This document shows, piece after piece, positions 46,794 through 59,689 of a stretch of 64,000 nt of DNA (position 1 is the stretch's first letter; every line of letters starts with the position of its first letter). The notes beneath the pieces are model-generated. The model was not told where the DNA came from. It did no database searches and saw nothing but the letters and a program-made list of their open reading frames with translations. Source of the stretch: Eopsaltria australis (Eukaryota > Chordata > Aves > Passeriformes > Petroicidae); the NCBI GenBank assembly GCA_034509425.1, contig JAVTVJ010001136.1:186001-250000 (forward strand). Direction: 5' to 3'. The translations under genes were made by a program, and so were the position numbers.

Positions 46794-46799
46794 AATAAA
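46794..46799 (+). terminator. FBXW5: FBXW5 polyadenylation signal (probable)
   Basis: This is the first AATAAA I find after the stop at 45255, so it implies a 3' UTR of about 1.55 kb, longer than in mammals. An AATAAG at about 45,950 could be a weaker, earlier site. Confidence 0.5.
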
Positions 46800-46824
46800 T
46801 ACTCTGCTGAAGCATGTCTGCAAT

Positions 46825-47270
46825 GTGAGCTTGTTTTTCTGAGCGCTGGCCTGCTGCTGCAGCTTGGGAAGGGCAGGAACAGGGATCCTGCAGGCACTGG
46901 GGTCCCAACAGTAGTGAGGGAAAAGCAGCCTGGCTCTGGAGGAGCTCAGAGCTGTTAGAGCCCAGGATCAGGAGTGTTGGATTTGCCTTAACAGCAGCAG
47001 AACCACTGGAACTGCTGGCCCCACACTGCTGCACTGGCTCCCACTGGCCTTTTGGCCCAGTGGAGCTCCAGCAACCAGACTCCAGCTCCTTCCCTTCCCA
47101 TTACAGCCCCCCCCCCGTTCTGTCCTTGTTTGGGAATCCTCCTGTGGGGAGGCAGGAGCTGGGGAGAGCTCCCAGCACAGAAATGATCCCCCAGCACAGA
47201 AACCCCCCCACCCCGAAGCAATCCTGCCCCCATGCTGTGCCCAGCATCCCCTGGCTCATACACCACAATG
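46825..47270. other. Gap between the convergent 3' ends of FBXW5 and TRAF2
   Basis: About 450 bp separates the two predicted poly(A) sites. It holds a C run near 47,107-47,116 and no exons. Confidence 0.45.
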
Positions 47271-47284
47271 CTGTTCAAACAGCT

Positions 47285-47290
47285 TTTATT
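47285..47290 (-). terminator. TRAF2: TRAF2 polyadenylation signal (probable)
   Basis: The minus strand reads AACTAATAAAAGC. It is the first AATAAA I find beyond the TRAF2 stop, giving a 3' UTR of about 2.25 kb (47,270-49,541). That whole interval has no other coding signal. Confidence 0.5.
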
Positions 47291-49541
47291 AGTTCTGACC
47301 ATACTACACCCTCAAGGAAAACAAAACCTGGTTCACAGTGCCAGGCTGATACAGTGTAGTCAAAAGGGAAGAATCCCCCACAAAAAATCCAGCGGTGTCT
47401 TGTGTCTGGTGTTTGTCTGTGTGGTCGCCAGGCTGGCAGAGCTGTGCCCAGGAAGGGGCTGGGCCCCTGCGGCAGCACATAGGCACAATTCCTGCTGCCA
47501 GCTCCGGAGCTGCTCAAAGCAAAAAAAAAGGCTCAGACAGCGTCAGCAGCACCAGAAGGGTGGGGAGGAAAAAGCTCCAGGAGGGAGGGGCTGACAGGCC
47601 ATGTTTCCCCTCCAGCAGTAATCCCGTGGCCTCAAGAACTCAGCCTGAGCCCACACCCCTGCAACTGAGCCAGCATCTCCATAGTCCCTCCTGACGCTAC
47701 CTGGCCAGAGCCCCCAGCCCCGTTACAGGCAGCACCCCACGAGCAAAGACATTCTGATCAACACAGAACAAGCCTGCCCTCATATAATTCCCAGCGATTC
47801 TGTGAGCAGATCTGACCTTCCTCTCCTTTCTCAGGCTTTTCCAAGTGTCCCTGGGGAGCTGCTGTGGATGGGAGCAGGACTCTGCTAGTCTGGATTTTCC
47901 TCATAAGGCACAGGGTGAGAGCAGCAACACAGGGCTTGATCTGTCCCTTGGGACAGGCTGGATGGGACTTGCATAAAGGGAACCTACCTCCGTCAGGCTG
48001 TGCTGTCACCAGCTTCTGTCCCCCTCTCCCAACAGCGGGGGCTGGGTCTGTCCCCTGCCCCTGCACACAAAAGTGTGAGAAGTTCCATGAAGGGATTCCA
48101 AAGGGGGCTCACAGGTCATCCCAGCAGCTGTAGGTGCAAGAGGTTCAGCTTGAGCCAGGGTCCAGCTCAGCCTGCAGGACATTGGGCACCCCTGACTTCC
48201 TGGGCAGCAGCAGGGACATTCCAAACAGCCCCAGGGGCAGGTGAGGGCAGTGCCAGTGTGTGGGGGGACAGCCAGACCCCACAGGGCTCCCTGCCAGGGC
48301 AGAGCCTGATGCTGTTCTGGACCCCTCAGGGTGGCTGTGCCAGAGCCAAGGTGGGAGCAGACCACAAGCCTGGCAGGCTCTGCAGCCATCAGACCCGGGC
48401 TGGGCCCTTAGCAGGAGCTGCTGGCAGTGGAGGGCCAATCCCTGGCAGCCATCGAGGAGGGTGACCGTGCTCCAGCCCCACTGTCCAAGGAGCAGCACAG
48501 GAGCCAGCCAGAGCCCCATGACTCTCGAGCTCAGGGATGGGGACGAACAGTGAGGGAGAACTGCTGCTGGTGACTGCAGGCCCTGTGGGAGGGCAGGGGC
48601 TGGCTAGCAGTGTCCACTGCATGGGCAGACAGGAAACATCCCACAGCCCGAGGTGGCAGTGTCCAGACAGACACAGCAGCACAGCCACAGATGGATGTGG
48701 AGCGCGACAGCAGCTGGAGCCATGGGAAGGCTGGTGGAGCTGTCCCACTGTGGGAAGGAAGGGCAGGGCCTGGGGCTCTCAGGGTGCACACCGAGCTCTG
48801 TGTCATCCTCCTCTCCTGGCACAGGAGGGACAATCTCCCTACAGGCATCCCTGGTGCTGCCCCACGCTCCTTCCTGGGCAGCAGCACTTCCTGCCCCATT
48901 CCACACTCCAGCACACACCACCCATCACACACCCAGTGAGGGCTGGACTCAGGGCTCCCCTGCCCTGTAGCTGGGCTCAGCACTGTCCCAATACACCAAC
49001 GGCATCAAACCAGTCCATGTCTCTCTTGCCCAGCTGGTACTGCAGCTGTCACACATCCTCCTTGCTTCCCGGGCCATGGAGCAACCAGCAGTGCAGAGCC
49101 ATGGCACTCCATAGCACACAACTTTCAGGAACAGAGATCTCCAAAGGAAATCCTAGACAGCTGAGCCAAAATCCACAGGAGGTGGAGCTCAGGCAGGGCA
49201 AACTGTTGTTTTACTACACAGAGCTGTGGATGTCAGCTAAACTGGTAGAGCAAGAGCTGCACTGGTTTCTACTGAAGTCCAGACAGCAGCAGTTCGGACA
49301 TCCAAGTCCCTGCAGGAAATCTTCCATATCCCACAGCCTGCCAGCGTCCACCCAACCCTCTCCTCAAAGAGGGCTCCCATCAGACACCTCGTTTCCACTC
49401 AGAGCAAAGGTCCCTTTTCAGGAAGGGCTCTTCCCCTCTCTATGCCCCCTCCTCGCTCTGAGACCTGCCTGAAGTGCAGCACAAGCAGGGGATGCCCCGG
49501 GCAGGGCTGGATCCAAGCTCACTGCTCTGAGGTCAGGAGGG

Positions 49542-52500
49542 TTAGAGGCCTGTGAGATCAACGATGGCTTTAATAAAGATGGCATCATCACGCACGTAGG
49601 AGTTCTTGGCTTCCATGACGGACACGGGGCAGAAGAGGGGGCAGCCACTGGCGATGTTCATCTCCGTGACGGGGCGCTGGAAGGACGAGGATGTCACGTC
49701 AGGCCGGAATGCGTCGATGATGTGCTCCCGATTATTCTGGTCCAGAAGCATCAGGGTGACCTGTGGGGAAAGGTGAAAACACAGGGGAGTGGCTGAATAA
49801 AAGACATATGGAAGCCCAGCTCAGTGACCTGCTGTGACACGTGCAGATACCAGCAGCCACAGCCACCCTGTGCACCTGCAAATCAGAGAAATGCCTCTGA
49901 GTGGGGCCAGTGGAGAACGTCACCTCAGTCCTGTAGAAACCTTCCCCATCCCCACATCCTGCCTGTCACTGGAAACTTCTCTGTGGCAGCACAGGTTTGT
50001 AGGACCGACTGAAAACCTACACCTTGCTCCCAGCAACGACACTGCATGCAGGTATTTCCCTGAGCCAGGGCTGTTGTCCTCTCTGCATCCACTCGTGCCC
50101 GCTGACTCAGTCTCCATGTGTCCCACAAACCTGTAGTGCCCAGGAGCTGAGATCTGAGCTCCTGACATGGAGTGAGCACCTGCTGTCCCTGAACTCTGAG
50201 GCCACCACAACCTTCCCTTGCCCTCAACCCCTGCAGAGGCTCTGTGGGGTTTTGAACATCCCACATCACCCCCCTGCCCCACAGCACAGCTGGTGCTCTC
50301 AGCACATCTGGGGGATCCCCAGGGCAGCCAATACAGAGCCCTTCCTCTGCCTTGCCAAGCAGGCCACAGTAACTGTCGAGAAGTTCAAGTGGGTGCCAAA
50401 GCAGAGAGACTGTGGCTGGACACTGGGCTCTGCTCCAGACCTACCTTCTGGTTGAAGGGCCATCGCAGCAGCGCGTCGTTGGGTCCCTTCATCACCACGA
50501 AAAACAAGGACAGGTGGGTGCCGCGCCCGGTGCCGTCCCCGTTCAGGTACACGCGCAGACACATCTTGTAGCCGTACTTGCTGGTGTAGAAAGCTGTCAG
50601 GGAAGTGTGGAACAGGCACACTGAGAGTACAACACAGCGCAGCCTGGCACCAGCAGATCTCTCTGCACTCTGATGTGGGAGGAGCCAGGTCTGGCTGCAC
50701 CAGAAGTGGTCTGGAAAGCCCAAGGCCAGGCAGGGCAGCCCCTGACCTGTGCAGATGTTGAGCACAGAGCAGCCATTGCCAGGCCCCTGGCTATTCTCCC
50801 ACGGCCAGGGGAGATCTGCTCCAGAGCTGGGCCATTCCTCCTGCAACCCAGTGCTGAAGCAGCTGTGGTTCATGGCAGTAACACTGGTGAGCAGGAACAA
50901 CCCCCCCCATAAAGCACCTGGCTAGGGGCAGAGCACCCTCAGCACTCAGTGCCCCCACTGTGAGCTGATGCCTCTGGTCAGGGCAGGGGCTCAAGCAAGT
51001 GAGCTTTAGTTCTCATTTGGATCTCCATGGCATGGCTTGGGCATGGCTGGGATGGGATCTCAGGCACTTTCCTTCCCCAGTAATCCCAGGAATGCCTGTG
51101 GTGTGACACCAGACCTGTGTGGGGACACAGCTTGGAAGGGGACCTGCCACACACGTCACCCTTCCTCAACGGCACAGAGCAGCACGTCTGGGACTGGCGA
51201 GGCTCAGGGGCACAGGCAGAGATCAGAGGTCACAGACAATATTTTACTGCAGGACTTGGTGCTTTTCCCAACAGGCAGACTATGAATTACAGCCATTTCC
51301 CTTTCTCATCCCATCCACAGCCTGCACCTCTGTCCTCTCAGCCTTCTCTTCCCTCATGGAACAGCACTGCTCTGCCTGCTTCACTCTCCAAGACAAAACA
51401 CCCCCTTCCACATGGAATATTTTTGTCCCGGCCTGATTTTCTCAGCCTGGCCTTGGCAGCATCTCCCAAGTGAAGGATGTGCCATGAGACCCACATCCAG
51501 CTGAGATGCAGAAGATTTTGGGAATTTTGCACACCTGGAGAGAAGATGGCAGGAGAGCGGCCTGTTATCGCCTCCTGACGCTTCCGGGCAAACTCTGTTA
51601 TCTTCCAGATGAAAACCCCATCATAGGTGGAAGCTTCCAAGTTGCGGATCTTCTCCTCCATCTCAGCCATGGCCAGATCTTTGAGGCCAATGCTCCTCTC
51701 CAGCTGCCGGACCTGCTCAGTGGGACACAGGTGCAGGTTAGGAACACGGGGGCTGCGGGGCCCGGGAGAGCCCAGCATCCCTTTGGGACTGCTCCTTAAT
51801 GAGAGACTTTCTCCAGAATGGACAGAAAACATGGGAGGGAGAAATCGAGCAACAAAGCCAATTCACTGAAGCTTCCTTCTGCACCCTGTCACTCTGGAGA
51901 AGATCCATCAATACAGCTCAGTGCTTGAGCTGGAAACGTTCCTGTAACCAATGTAAAAATCCTTCCAAGGAACTGCTCCATTGGTTGAGCAGCACAAGAA
52001 GTGAGAATGGGGAAAAAAACCCCAATAACTCAGTGTTGTGAGAAAACTAAATTGAGAAAGAAAAGAACCTACACCCTCTGAAGGGTTTGTCCCTGCCAGC
52101 TCACACAGGGTCACGCCAGGTTGCTTGCCCAGAGAGCACAGGTACGCTGCAAACTGCACAGCTCCAGGTGCTAGGAACACCAGGAGCACTCCACAGGGAC
52201 TGTGCTGGAGCAGACTGGTGGACCCAGCTCCTTCACACCTCCAGCCTGTTGCTGCAGGCAGCAGCACTGATGGCACTCATTTGCCAAAGGCAGGACTCCT
52301 TTGGAAAGGTCTGGAAGGTGAGCAGCCCCACAGATTCAGTGATATGCAGTGCAAGGAGATGCAGTGAAATTCTGGGTGCTCTGGCTCTTGTAGGAAAACT
52401 TCCCTGAGGAAGAACCCCTTGGTATCTGCCCAGCTTGAAAATTAACAGATAATTAACAGATGCTTTACACAGGCCAGTTAAATTCCCAGCTGTTCCAGGG

Positions 52501-55500
52501 AGCTGCTGAGGGTTGGGCACAGGCACAAAGGGTATCTTAGTTCTGCCTTCAGATTTGTGGAGTTTCAGGGCCAGGTGGTGAAGCTCTGCTAGCTCACGAC
52601 ACAGAAAGGAAACAGGAAACAGCCTCAGCTGGGCATGCTGGGAAGCCCAGGTGAGCAGTTACACACCTTGTTGCTCAGCGTTTCGATTTTCTCCTGGTCC
52701 AGCCGGTGCTGGCGGCTGTAGGCTTCAGCTGTCAGGGACACTCTCTCCACTTCCCGGTTGAGCACACAGACAATGTTCTCAAAGGTCACTGTTTTCCTCT
52801 CGAGGGCCTCACACCTTCCCAAGAGCTCCAGGGACCGGGAGAGCTCTGACTCTGAGCACAGTGAGTTTTCTGCCAGCCGTGGGGAGCTGTTTTGAGATGA
52901 GGAAAGGACAGGAAGGGGTTTCGGGTCCCCAGCACCAGCCTTGAGGCTGAGCACAGAGCTCAGCAGCATGTAGAGATGCTCTGCCAAACACTTGCTTTCA
53001 TGTTCCAGGAGCTTTTCATTTTCCACCTACATGAAGAGAAATACATCCCCCATTCAGCATGTGCAATCTACACTGTCACCATCCATAGAACAAACTTCTC
53101 CTATCCAGGTCACAACATCAGCTTTAAATTTATAATTTATAGGGGAAAAAAAAAAAAAACAAAGAATTAAAAAATGTGTTTTGGTGGGGATGGTGTGGGT
53201 TTTTGTTTTGTTTTAGAAATGCTTCAGATCACATACAATGAGGGATGCTAAATGCTTCCCCTAGCTGTACTGGTCTGTTCTGCCTTCCTCCAACCCCTCC
53301 CTGAAAAGCTCTGTCAGATGTACCTAACAGCAACAAAGGACAAAGCCTCACATAACCCCCTGGAGGAGGCATTTATATATGAACATCACCAGTGGGACCT
53401 GGAAAAACTAAGTGACATAGAGAAATATGGCCTGGCCCCAGTTCTTTGCTTACAGAATCGCTGTAATTGCAAGTCATTGCTTGGACTCAAAGAGACCTTA
53501 AAGCTCATCCTGTCCCACTCCCTGCCTTGGGACACCTTCCACTAAACCAGGCTGCTCCAAGCCCCATCCAACCTGGCCTTGGACTCTTCCAGCGATCCAG
53601 GGGCAGCCACAGCTTCTCTGGGCAACCTGTGGTAGGGCCTCACCACGCTCACAAGGAACAATTTCTTCCTAAAATTTCATCTAAACATGACCTCTGGCAC
53701 TGTGAAGCCATTCCCCCTGAAAGCAGCATAACCACCAGAGTCCCAAAGCACTCAGGGTGTTCTTAAAGTAGGAAAAGGTTTCCTTCCACAGGAATTTCAT
53801 TCCTGGGACACCCAGACTCTGCACAGCAGATGATGCGAAGCTCCATGTGCAAAGGGCTTAAAACCCCTCTTTGTTCAAATACCTGAAGGTAAACACATGC
53901 AACAGTTTGGGAGACAGCAGTTTGCAGGTGAACTCTAATGCTGGGACTGAAAAGCCCCAAGGTAACCCAAGAGAGGAGCCCTTACCACCTCAGCACAGCC
54001 CACAACCTCAAACCGGCAAGGTACTTTGGATCTGCCACATGTCTTCACGTGGTCCCGAAACTAGAAAGGCAGGAAGGAAGGCAGTGTTAGATCTCACATG
54101 TCCCCAGTGCTCCCTTTCCATCCCCCTGACATTTGGAAAACTGCAGCCAAGCTGAAAAATGCCCAAGCTGTGGCTAATCACCAGCTGCCACTAAACCTGG
54201 GCTCTGCCTGCCATCAGGCGTGACTTTCCCTGGAATACAAATACAGCCCTGACTCCTGAAGAAAGCTTAATTTCTCCTTCTCTTGGTGGCTGGGAGGTCT
54301 CACTGCTCACCTGCACATGCAAGAAAGAAAAAGCAGTGGGTACAGGTACAAGCTGTGGATGTGGAATACTAAACTTCCCTGAGGGCTGAGGAATGGGAAG
54401 CATAGGAAACAACTCCATGAAACAAGGGCACATTTCATTTTGGGCACTTCACACAACTCTGGTCAGGATGTGCCACAGGTTGATATTTTTACCTCCATCC
54501 CAGCATTACATTTCTGCAGAGAGGTGCCAGTAACCCCTCAGCACTGAGATGACTAGTTCAGGTTCCCACACAGCGCATGATTAATCAAACAAGCACTGGC
54601 ACAGCTTCAGCTTGGGTTTAGTACACCCCTCACCATCAGATACCAGAGCTGTGCTCTGAACAACCACCATATTCCCTCCCCACTTAACTCCTACATCTGC
54701 TACAACAGATGTCAATTAAAACTGGTTTTAAACCACTTTTTTAAAGGCTTCTAGATCCATCTGGCTTGTGTAATGAGTTGAGTTACTCAGAGTTAACATG
54801 GCAGCAAACAATCAACAAGAGTTTGGAGAGATAAACATGGGAGTTAGTTTTCAAACACAGGGTAGATCACCCATGGGGTGGCTCCCATGAGCTGGCTCCC
54901 TGCAGGGCTTCAGCTCCCACTTGCAGATAAGCCAGGCTATACCCCAAAACCCAGCCTGCAGATCAGGTGGGCTGCACCCCCAGCCCCAAGCCCTTCCTTA
55001 TGTTGTCCATTTGGAAGAACTCTTTTGCTCTTCTTTTTGCTGCCTCTGCTCCCCTGCCCTGCTAAAGGGCTTTTTCCAACACTGCTACTAAAAATATTTG
55101 CCTGTAGAAGGGAAGACGGTTTCAGATAAATGTGTTTTTTGAAAATGTTTCCCAAAACTTGAATTTTTCAGACTTTTGAGCCTTGTCCCAGGAGCCATCA
55201 GCCTAGAGGTGCTATAGGTATGGATTCCATTAGGTGATTAATTAGATATCAATTAATATAGCTGGAGATGGGCTCTCTTTCCAAAACTGCTGCCATGGTT
55301 GATGCAGTTGCTCTACACAGACCACAAACCCATGAGTGTTCTTTTCCCACAGAGGCTCTGCCCCCAGACATGGTTCCAAGGGAGGTGGCATTGGCAGCAC
55401 CAACACTGACCTGGAGTGCCCCTGAGCCACATTCCCTCACACCCATCCTTACGGAAAACTCATATCCACACTAACGGCTGCCACTCAGTTGTTTCCCTCA

Positions 55501-55672
55501 CTTCATTTCCTAATGGACTCAGTTCCTCCCTGCTCCCAGAATGCCAAGCTCAGCCCATCAGGACACCAAACACCCCCTAGGCACAGGGTTGGATGGATAC
55601 CTTCTCTCTGGGAATCTTCTTCCCACAGCCTTCACAAGTCAGTGGGAATTCAGGGCAGACTTCATCGTGAGC
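49542..55672 (-). CDS. TRAF2: TNF receptor-associated factor 2, C-terminal exons (5' part off window)
   Basis: Six exons: 55601-55672, 53986-54060, 52667-53026, 51535-51712, 50445-50593 and 49542-49760 (stop included). They join in frame into 350 residues matching about residues 152-501 of human TRAF2. In order: a zinc-finger exon ([20 protein letters not shown]), a second zinc-finger exon ([19 protein letters not shown]), a coiled-coil TRAF-N exon ([14 protein letters not shown]), then the TRAF-C/MATH domain from '[19 protein letters not shown]' through '[20 protein letters not shown]' to '[18 protein letters not shown]'. The TRAF-C domain trimerises and binds TNFR2, CD40 and TRADD; the full protein recruits cIAP1/2 and RIPK1 to drive NF-kappaB and JNK. 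The RING domain and first zinc fingers were not found up to 64,000, so at least 8.3 kb of intron lies upstream. It converges with FBXW5 as in mammals. Confidence 0.96.
53143..53160. repeat. Poly(A) run in a TRAF2 intron
   Basis: A run of about 15 A followed by a second A-rich stretch. On the minus strand it is a T-rich tract about 120 bases upstream of the exon starting at 53,026. Confidence 0.8.
53455..53735 (-). mobile_element. CR1 LINE 3' end, minus orientation
   Basis: 'aaagagaccttaaagctcatcctgtccca' and 'ggggcagccacagcttctctgggcaacctg' are CR1 signatures on the minus strand. It lies in TRAF2 between the exons at 53,026 and 53,986. Confidence 0.88.
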
Positions 55673-57647
55673 CTGTGAAGGAACATACAGGAGATATTTG
55701 TCCTCAGATAAAAGCCCCATGGAGGTTCTGCGATGGCCACAATCCCACGGGGATGGGTTTATACCTTCTTACAGCTAAGTACTGGATTTACCAACCTACA
55801 CTCAGACCTTGGACATACTGATCCCTCTGAGTTGCTGACTCATCCTGTGACCTCCAGGCTACCCCATTTTTGGGTGCCTATGTAGACTCAATCTCTATTT
55901 TAAAGCTGCTACAATGATTGTTTAAAAAATTAAATTATTGCTTTGATGGCCAAACAGGAAACTCCATATAAAGCTCTGCCAGGAGAAGACATGCTGGGGC
56001 AGTTTGAGTGGAGTGAGCTACTACCTCAGCAGGATAATTTGGGTAATTTTTCCACTGTAATGGTTATCAGTCAGCTGAGGCATAGGCCCAGTGCCAGCTC
56101 ATCACATGCCAGGCTGAGCTGTCTGATTGTAGCTTTACATTTGAATTAGAATACCATTTTTCAACCAGAAAGAAAAATATTTTTAAACTGTTTCATTTAC
56201 CAGTCCCTGCATACAAGCACCTGCCCCTGCAGCCAGAGACAGAGTTGTGTGATGTCTAGAGAGACTGAACAAACGACCAGAGACGTGATCCTCTGTCCTC
56301 AGTAGACTCTCGGGCAACAGTGCTGGCTAAATTGGGAATGCTGGAACATGCTTGTGCTTCTGTGTCATTTCCATACTGCTTAAACCTTCTCATTATACAC
56401 CCACCAGTTGAAACAAGGCATTGGAAACACCATGAATATGCAGATCAAAATTCAAATTAAAATATAAAAGCACTGATATCTCTTGCCATGGTAGGGACAG
56501 AAAAAAAATCCAACCAGGAGCATTTCTAATGCAGCTGTCTGAAACCAGATGTTTGAAAACTTGGTCACATTGAGTTTCTGTTGCCTTCTGGGGGAACACA
56601 CACAAACCTCACCCTGTCACACAACAGGAAGTGGAAAGTGAAACCAGCAGTAGCTCCACTCTGGCTTCTTGGTCACTCTCTCCTTTTTATACTTTAAGTG
56701 AGTAACTTAAGCTCAGTGCTTCAGGGTGTGTCCCTGGAGAGATGACTGGCCAGCCAGCGGGGTTCTGGGGGCACTGCTGCCCACCTGGACACTGCTGCCC
56801 ACAGAGGAGGAGGAGACCAAGTGCCTGCCTTTATCCCACTCACTCAGAGGGGCTGAGCCCTCTCTTCTACCCACCTACTGCTCTCATGTTCTAGAAACAC
56901 CCGATAACATCTACCCCACGACCCACAAAGCACTGGCAGAACAGATGGTCTGGCTGAAAGAAGGAAACTTCATTGCAGAGGCAACTATTTTAAAAGGGAG
57001 TATTTTAAACTTATGGTCTCCCATGCCAACATGCTCGGTGTGAAGCTACCACCCCCTCCACACTCCCCACCTCCCAGCATTTATCCGCCATCCTGACTCC
57101 CCTCCGCACCACAGTGTAATACCCAAGAGTGGGCAGCCCTGCCTGCAGCATGGGAAGGAAACCAGCCCTGCTGAGCTCAAAGTGCAACTGTTCTGCATGT
57201 AAATGGCTAAAGACACCCAGAAGCTTCAGCCAGTGCAGATCCAAACATTTCTGTATAAACAGTTTCAGGCTCTTCTGGAAACCCTTGTTCCTCCCACCCC
57301 ACAAGGGTGTCAGAACAGAGATGGATGGTATCACTGCTGGAAGAAATCCAGCTCACCCTGGAGCCAAGAGCAGGGGCTGGCACTCGAGCCTGATCTGCCA
57401 CACTCCACTCCTCCAGCAATGGAGCAATCCTCCTGTTTATATCTTTCCCAAACCCACAGCTTCTGCTACAGGGATAAGCATCACTGACATCCAGGCACTT
57501 GTTTGGAAAGTTTTTGGGAGCTCCAGAAAGCCTGTGAGCTGTGAGTGGGGCTAGGCAAGAGCAGGCACTCTCCCAGAGGAAACCTGAGTGGAAATCAAGT
57601 AGGACAGGCTTGAGGGAGGGGATCAGAACCAGGAATGTGTGAGGGGA

Positions 57648-58050
57648 ATCATAGAATCACAGAGTAATAGAATGGTTTGGGTTGGAAGGGACCTTAAAGT
57701 CCATCTCATTCCACCCTGCTGCTATGGGAAGGGACAACTTCCACTATCCTAGGTCATTCCAAGTCCCCATTCAACCCAGCTTGGGCACTGCCAGTGATCC
57801 AGGGGCAGCCGCAGCTTCTCTGGGCACCCTGTGCCAGGGCCTCCCCACCCTCACAGGGAACAATTCCTCTTAACATCTAATCTAAATCTCTCCTCTTTTA
57901 GTTGAAAACTGCTCCCCCTTTTCCTGTCACTATCTGTCCATGTAAAAAGTCTCTCTGCATCATTCTACAAGCCCCCTTTAAGCACCTACAGGCTGCAGTG
58001 AGGTTTCCCCAGAGCCTTCTCTTCTCCAGGCTGCTCAAAGGTGCTGAGGT
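57648..58050 (-). mobile_element. CR1 LINE 3' end, minus orientation
   Basis: Begins 'aatcatagaatcacagagtaatagaatggtttgggttggaagg', the full CR1 tail in reverse, and extends to 'ccagagccttctcttctccaggctgctc'. Good match to recent CR1 copies. Confidence 0.92.
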
Positions 58051-58384
58051 CTCCCCTCTGCCTTCAGACCCACTCGCAAATGGAACTGCCCGTGTGTACT
58101 GGGAATCTCCCACCTCAGTATCAGGAAAGCAGAAAAGCTGTATATTTTTAAATTTGCAGTATTTGCAGATGAAGTTTCTCTCCCGACACTCTGGCAGCAG
58201 GATGAGGCAGTTTCACCTGGGACAGCAAGGCCAGCACTCTGAACTACAGCTGTGCAGGGGAGTGCAGGCATAGAGAGGGAGAAACACATTTTAGTAAGGG
58301 CAGCTGATCCCTGGAGCACAGGGGTCGTTCCTAAGGAGGCTGAGGACAGACCTCACTGTGCTCTGAAGCTTCTTCACAAGGGAT

Positions 58385-58680
58385 ATCTCTGATCTCTGCT
58401 CTGTGTGCCAGTGACAGGACTCAAGGGAATGGCTGGAGCTGTGTCAGGACAGGGTTGGAATGGATATTAAGAAAAGGTTCTTCCCCCCAGAGGGTGCTGG
58501 GCACTGCCCAGGATCCCCAGGGAATGGGCACGGCCCCAAGGTTGCCAGAGCTCCAGGAGTGTTTGGACAACAGTCCCAGGGATGCCCAGGGTGGGATTGT
58601 TGGGGTGTCTGTGCAGGGACAGGAGCTGAACTGCATAGTCCTGGCATGGGATATTCTCTGGTTCTATGACAATGCCAGGA
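58385..58680 (+). mobile_element. CR1 LINE 3' end, plus orientation, different subfamily
   Basis: 'ggctggagctgtgtcaggacagggttgg', 'gatattaagaaaaggttcttcccccca' and the end 'gggatattctctggttctatga' mark a second CR1 subfamily in the opposite orientation to its neighbour 335 bp away. Confidence 0.85.
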
Positions 58681-59689
58681 TGAGCTGCTTCCCTACTTCT
58701 CCCTCAGCCAACACGGGAAACTGCAGTTTAATCTGATCACCATTCCACCTCTCAGGGCATTGCTAAATTCAATTTCAACTCTGGAAGAGGCTTCTGCTGG
58801 AAATCATTATCTCCATACCCTGGTGGCAGAGCAGGATGTGCCCCTGCTGCCTGGCTGCTCTGCTCATAACCTGCCACATCCACACTGGTCCAATATTCTG
58901 GAAGTCTTGTAACCATGTTAGGAATCCATCAGCATGACACATGGTTCCCCCTCCAGTGAAGGGACAAGGCAGGCAGCTGGGAAATGGCCACTGTTGAAGC
59001 AGCTGCTGTGAGCTCTGCCAGAGCCTGTGGGAAGGTCACAGCAAAGGGCAGGGCTGGCAGAGGGACAAGGGACAGCAGGACAGGCACAGAATGAGCGGCA
59101 TTCTGCAGCTCTCCTGCAAAATCCCCTGGTTTTGGAAAGTCACTCCATTAGTCTTCTCAGAGCACAGCAACAGTAACCATAAGCAGACAGCTCAAGGGCT
59201 TGGCAGCTGGGAGGAGCAACAAGAAGGAAGCAAAACTCCCAGGACGGCAGAGGAAAGCCAGGATGGCAGAGGAAAACCAGCCGCCATGGCACAGGGTGCA
59301 GCAATTGCTGTCAGGGCTTGGGCACTGCCACGTGCAGCACTTGGCTCCTTGGACACGGGAGCCTGGCTACAAGGAAATGGGTGGGCCCACGGAATTATAG
59401 AGAAAACACTGAAAATGGGTCTCCAGTGTAAAAGAAAGAGTTTTAAGGGAACCTGAGTTCTTTGTGCTAAGAAGCGTCAGTTGCTTTGTACACCTCTGCC
59501 AGCTCCCCAGGGGCTCCAGAGCCTGCAAGATGGGAATGTGCCACACAAGGCAAGTGCTTTGGGATGCCCTGCTCATCTGAAGTCCACACGCCCTTCTGTG
59601 CTGCAGCTCCTTGATGCCTGAAGGATTTTTCTGCTTTTCTTCTGATTATTTCTTACACTGTTCCCTATATTCACAAGTATCAGCATGCA

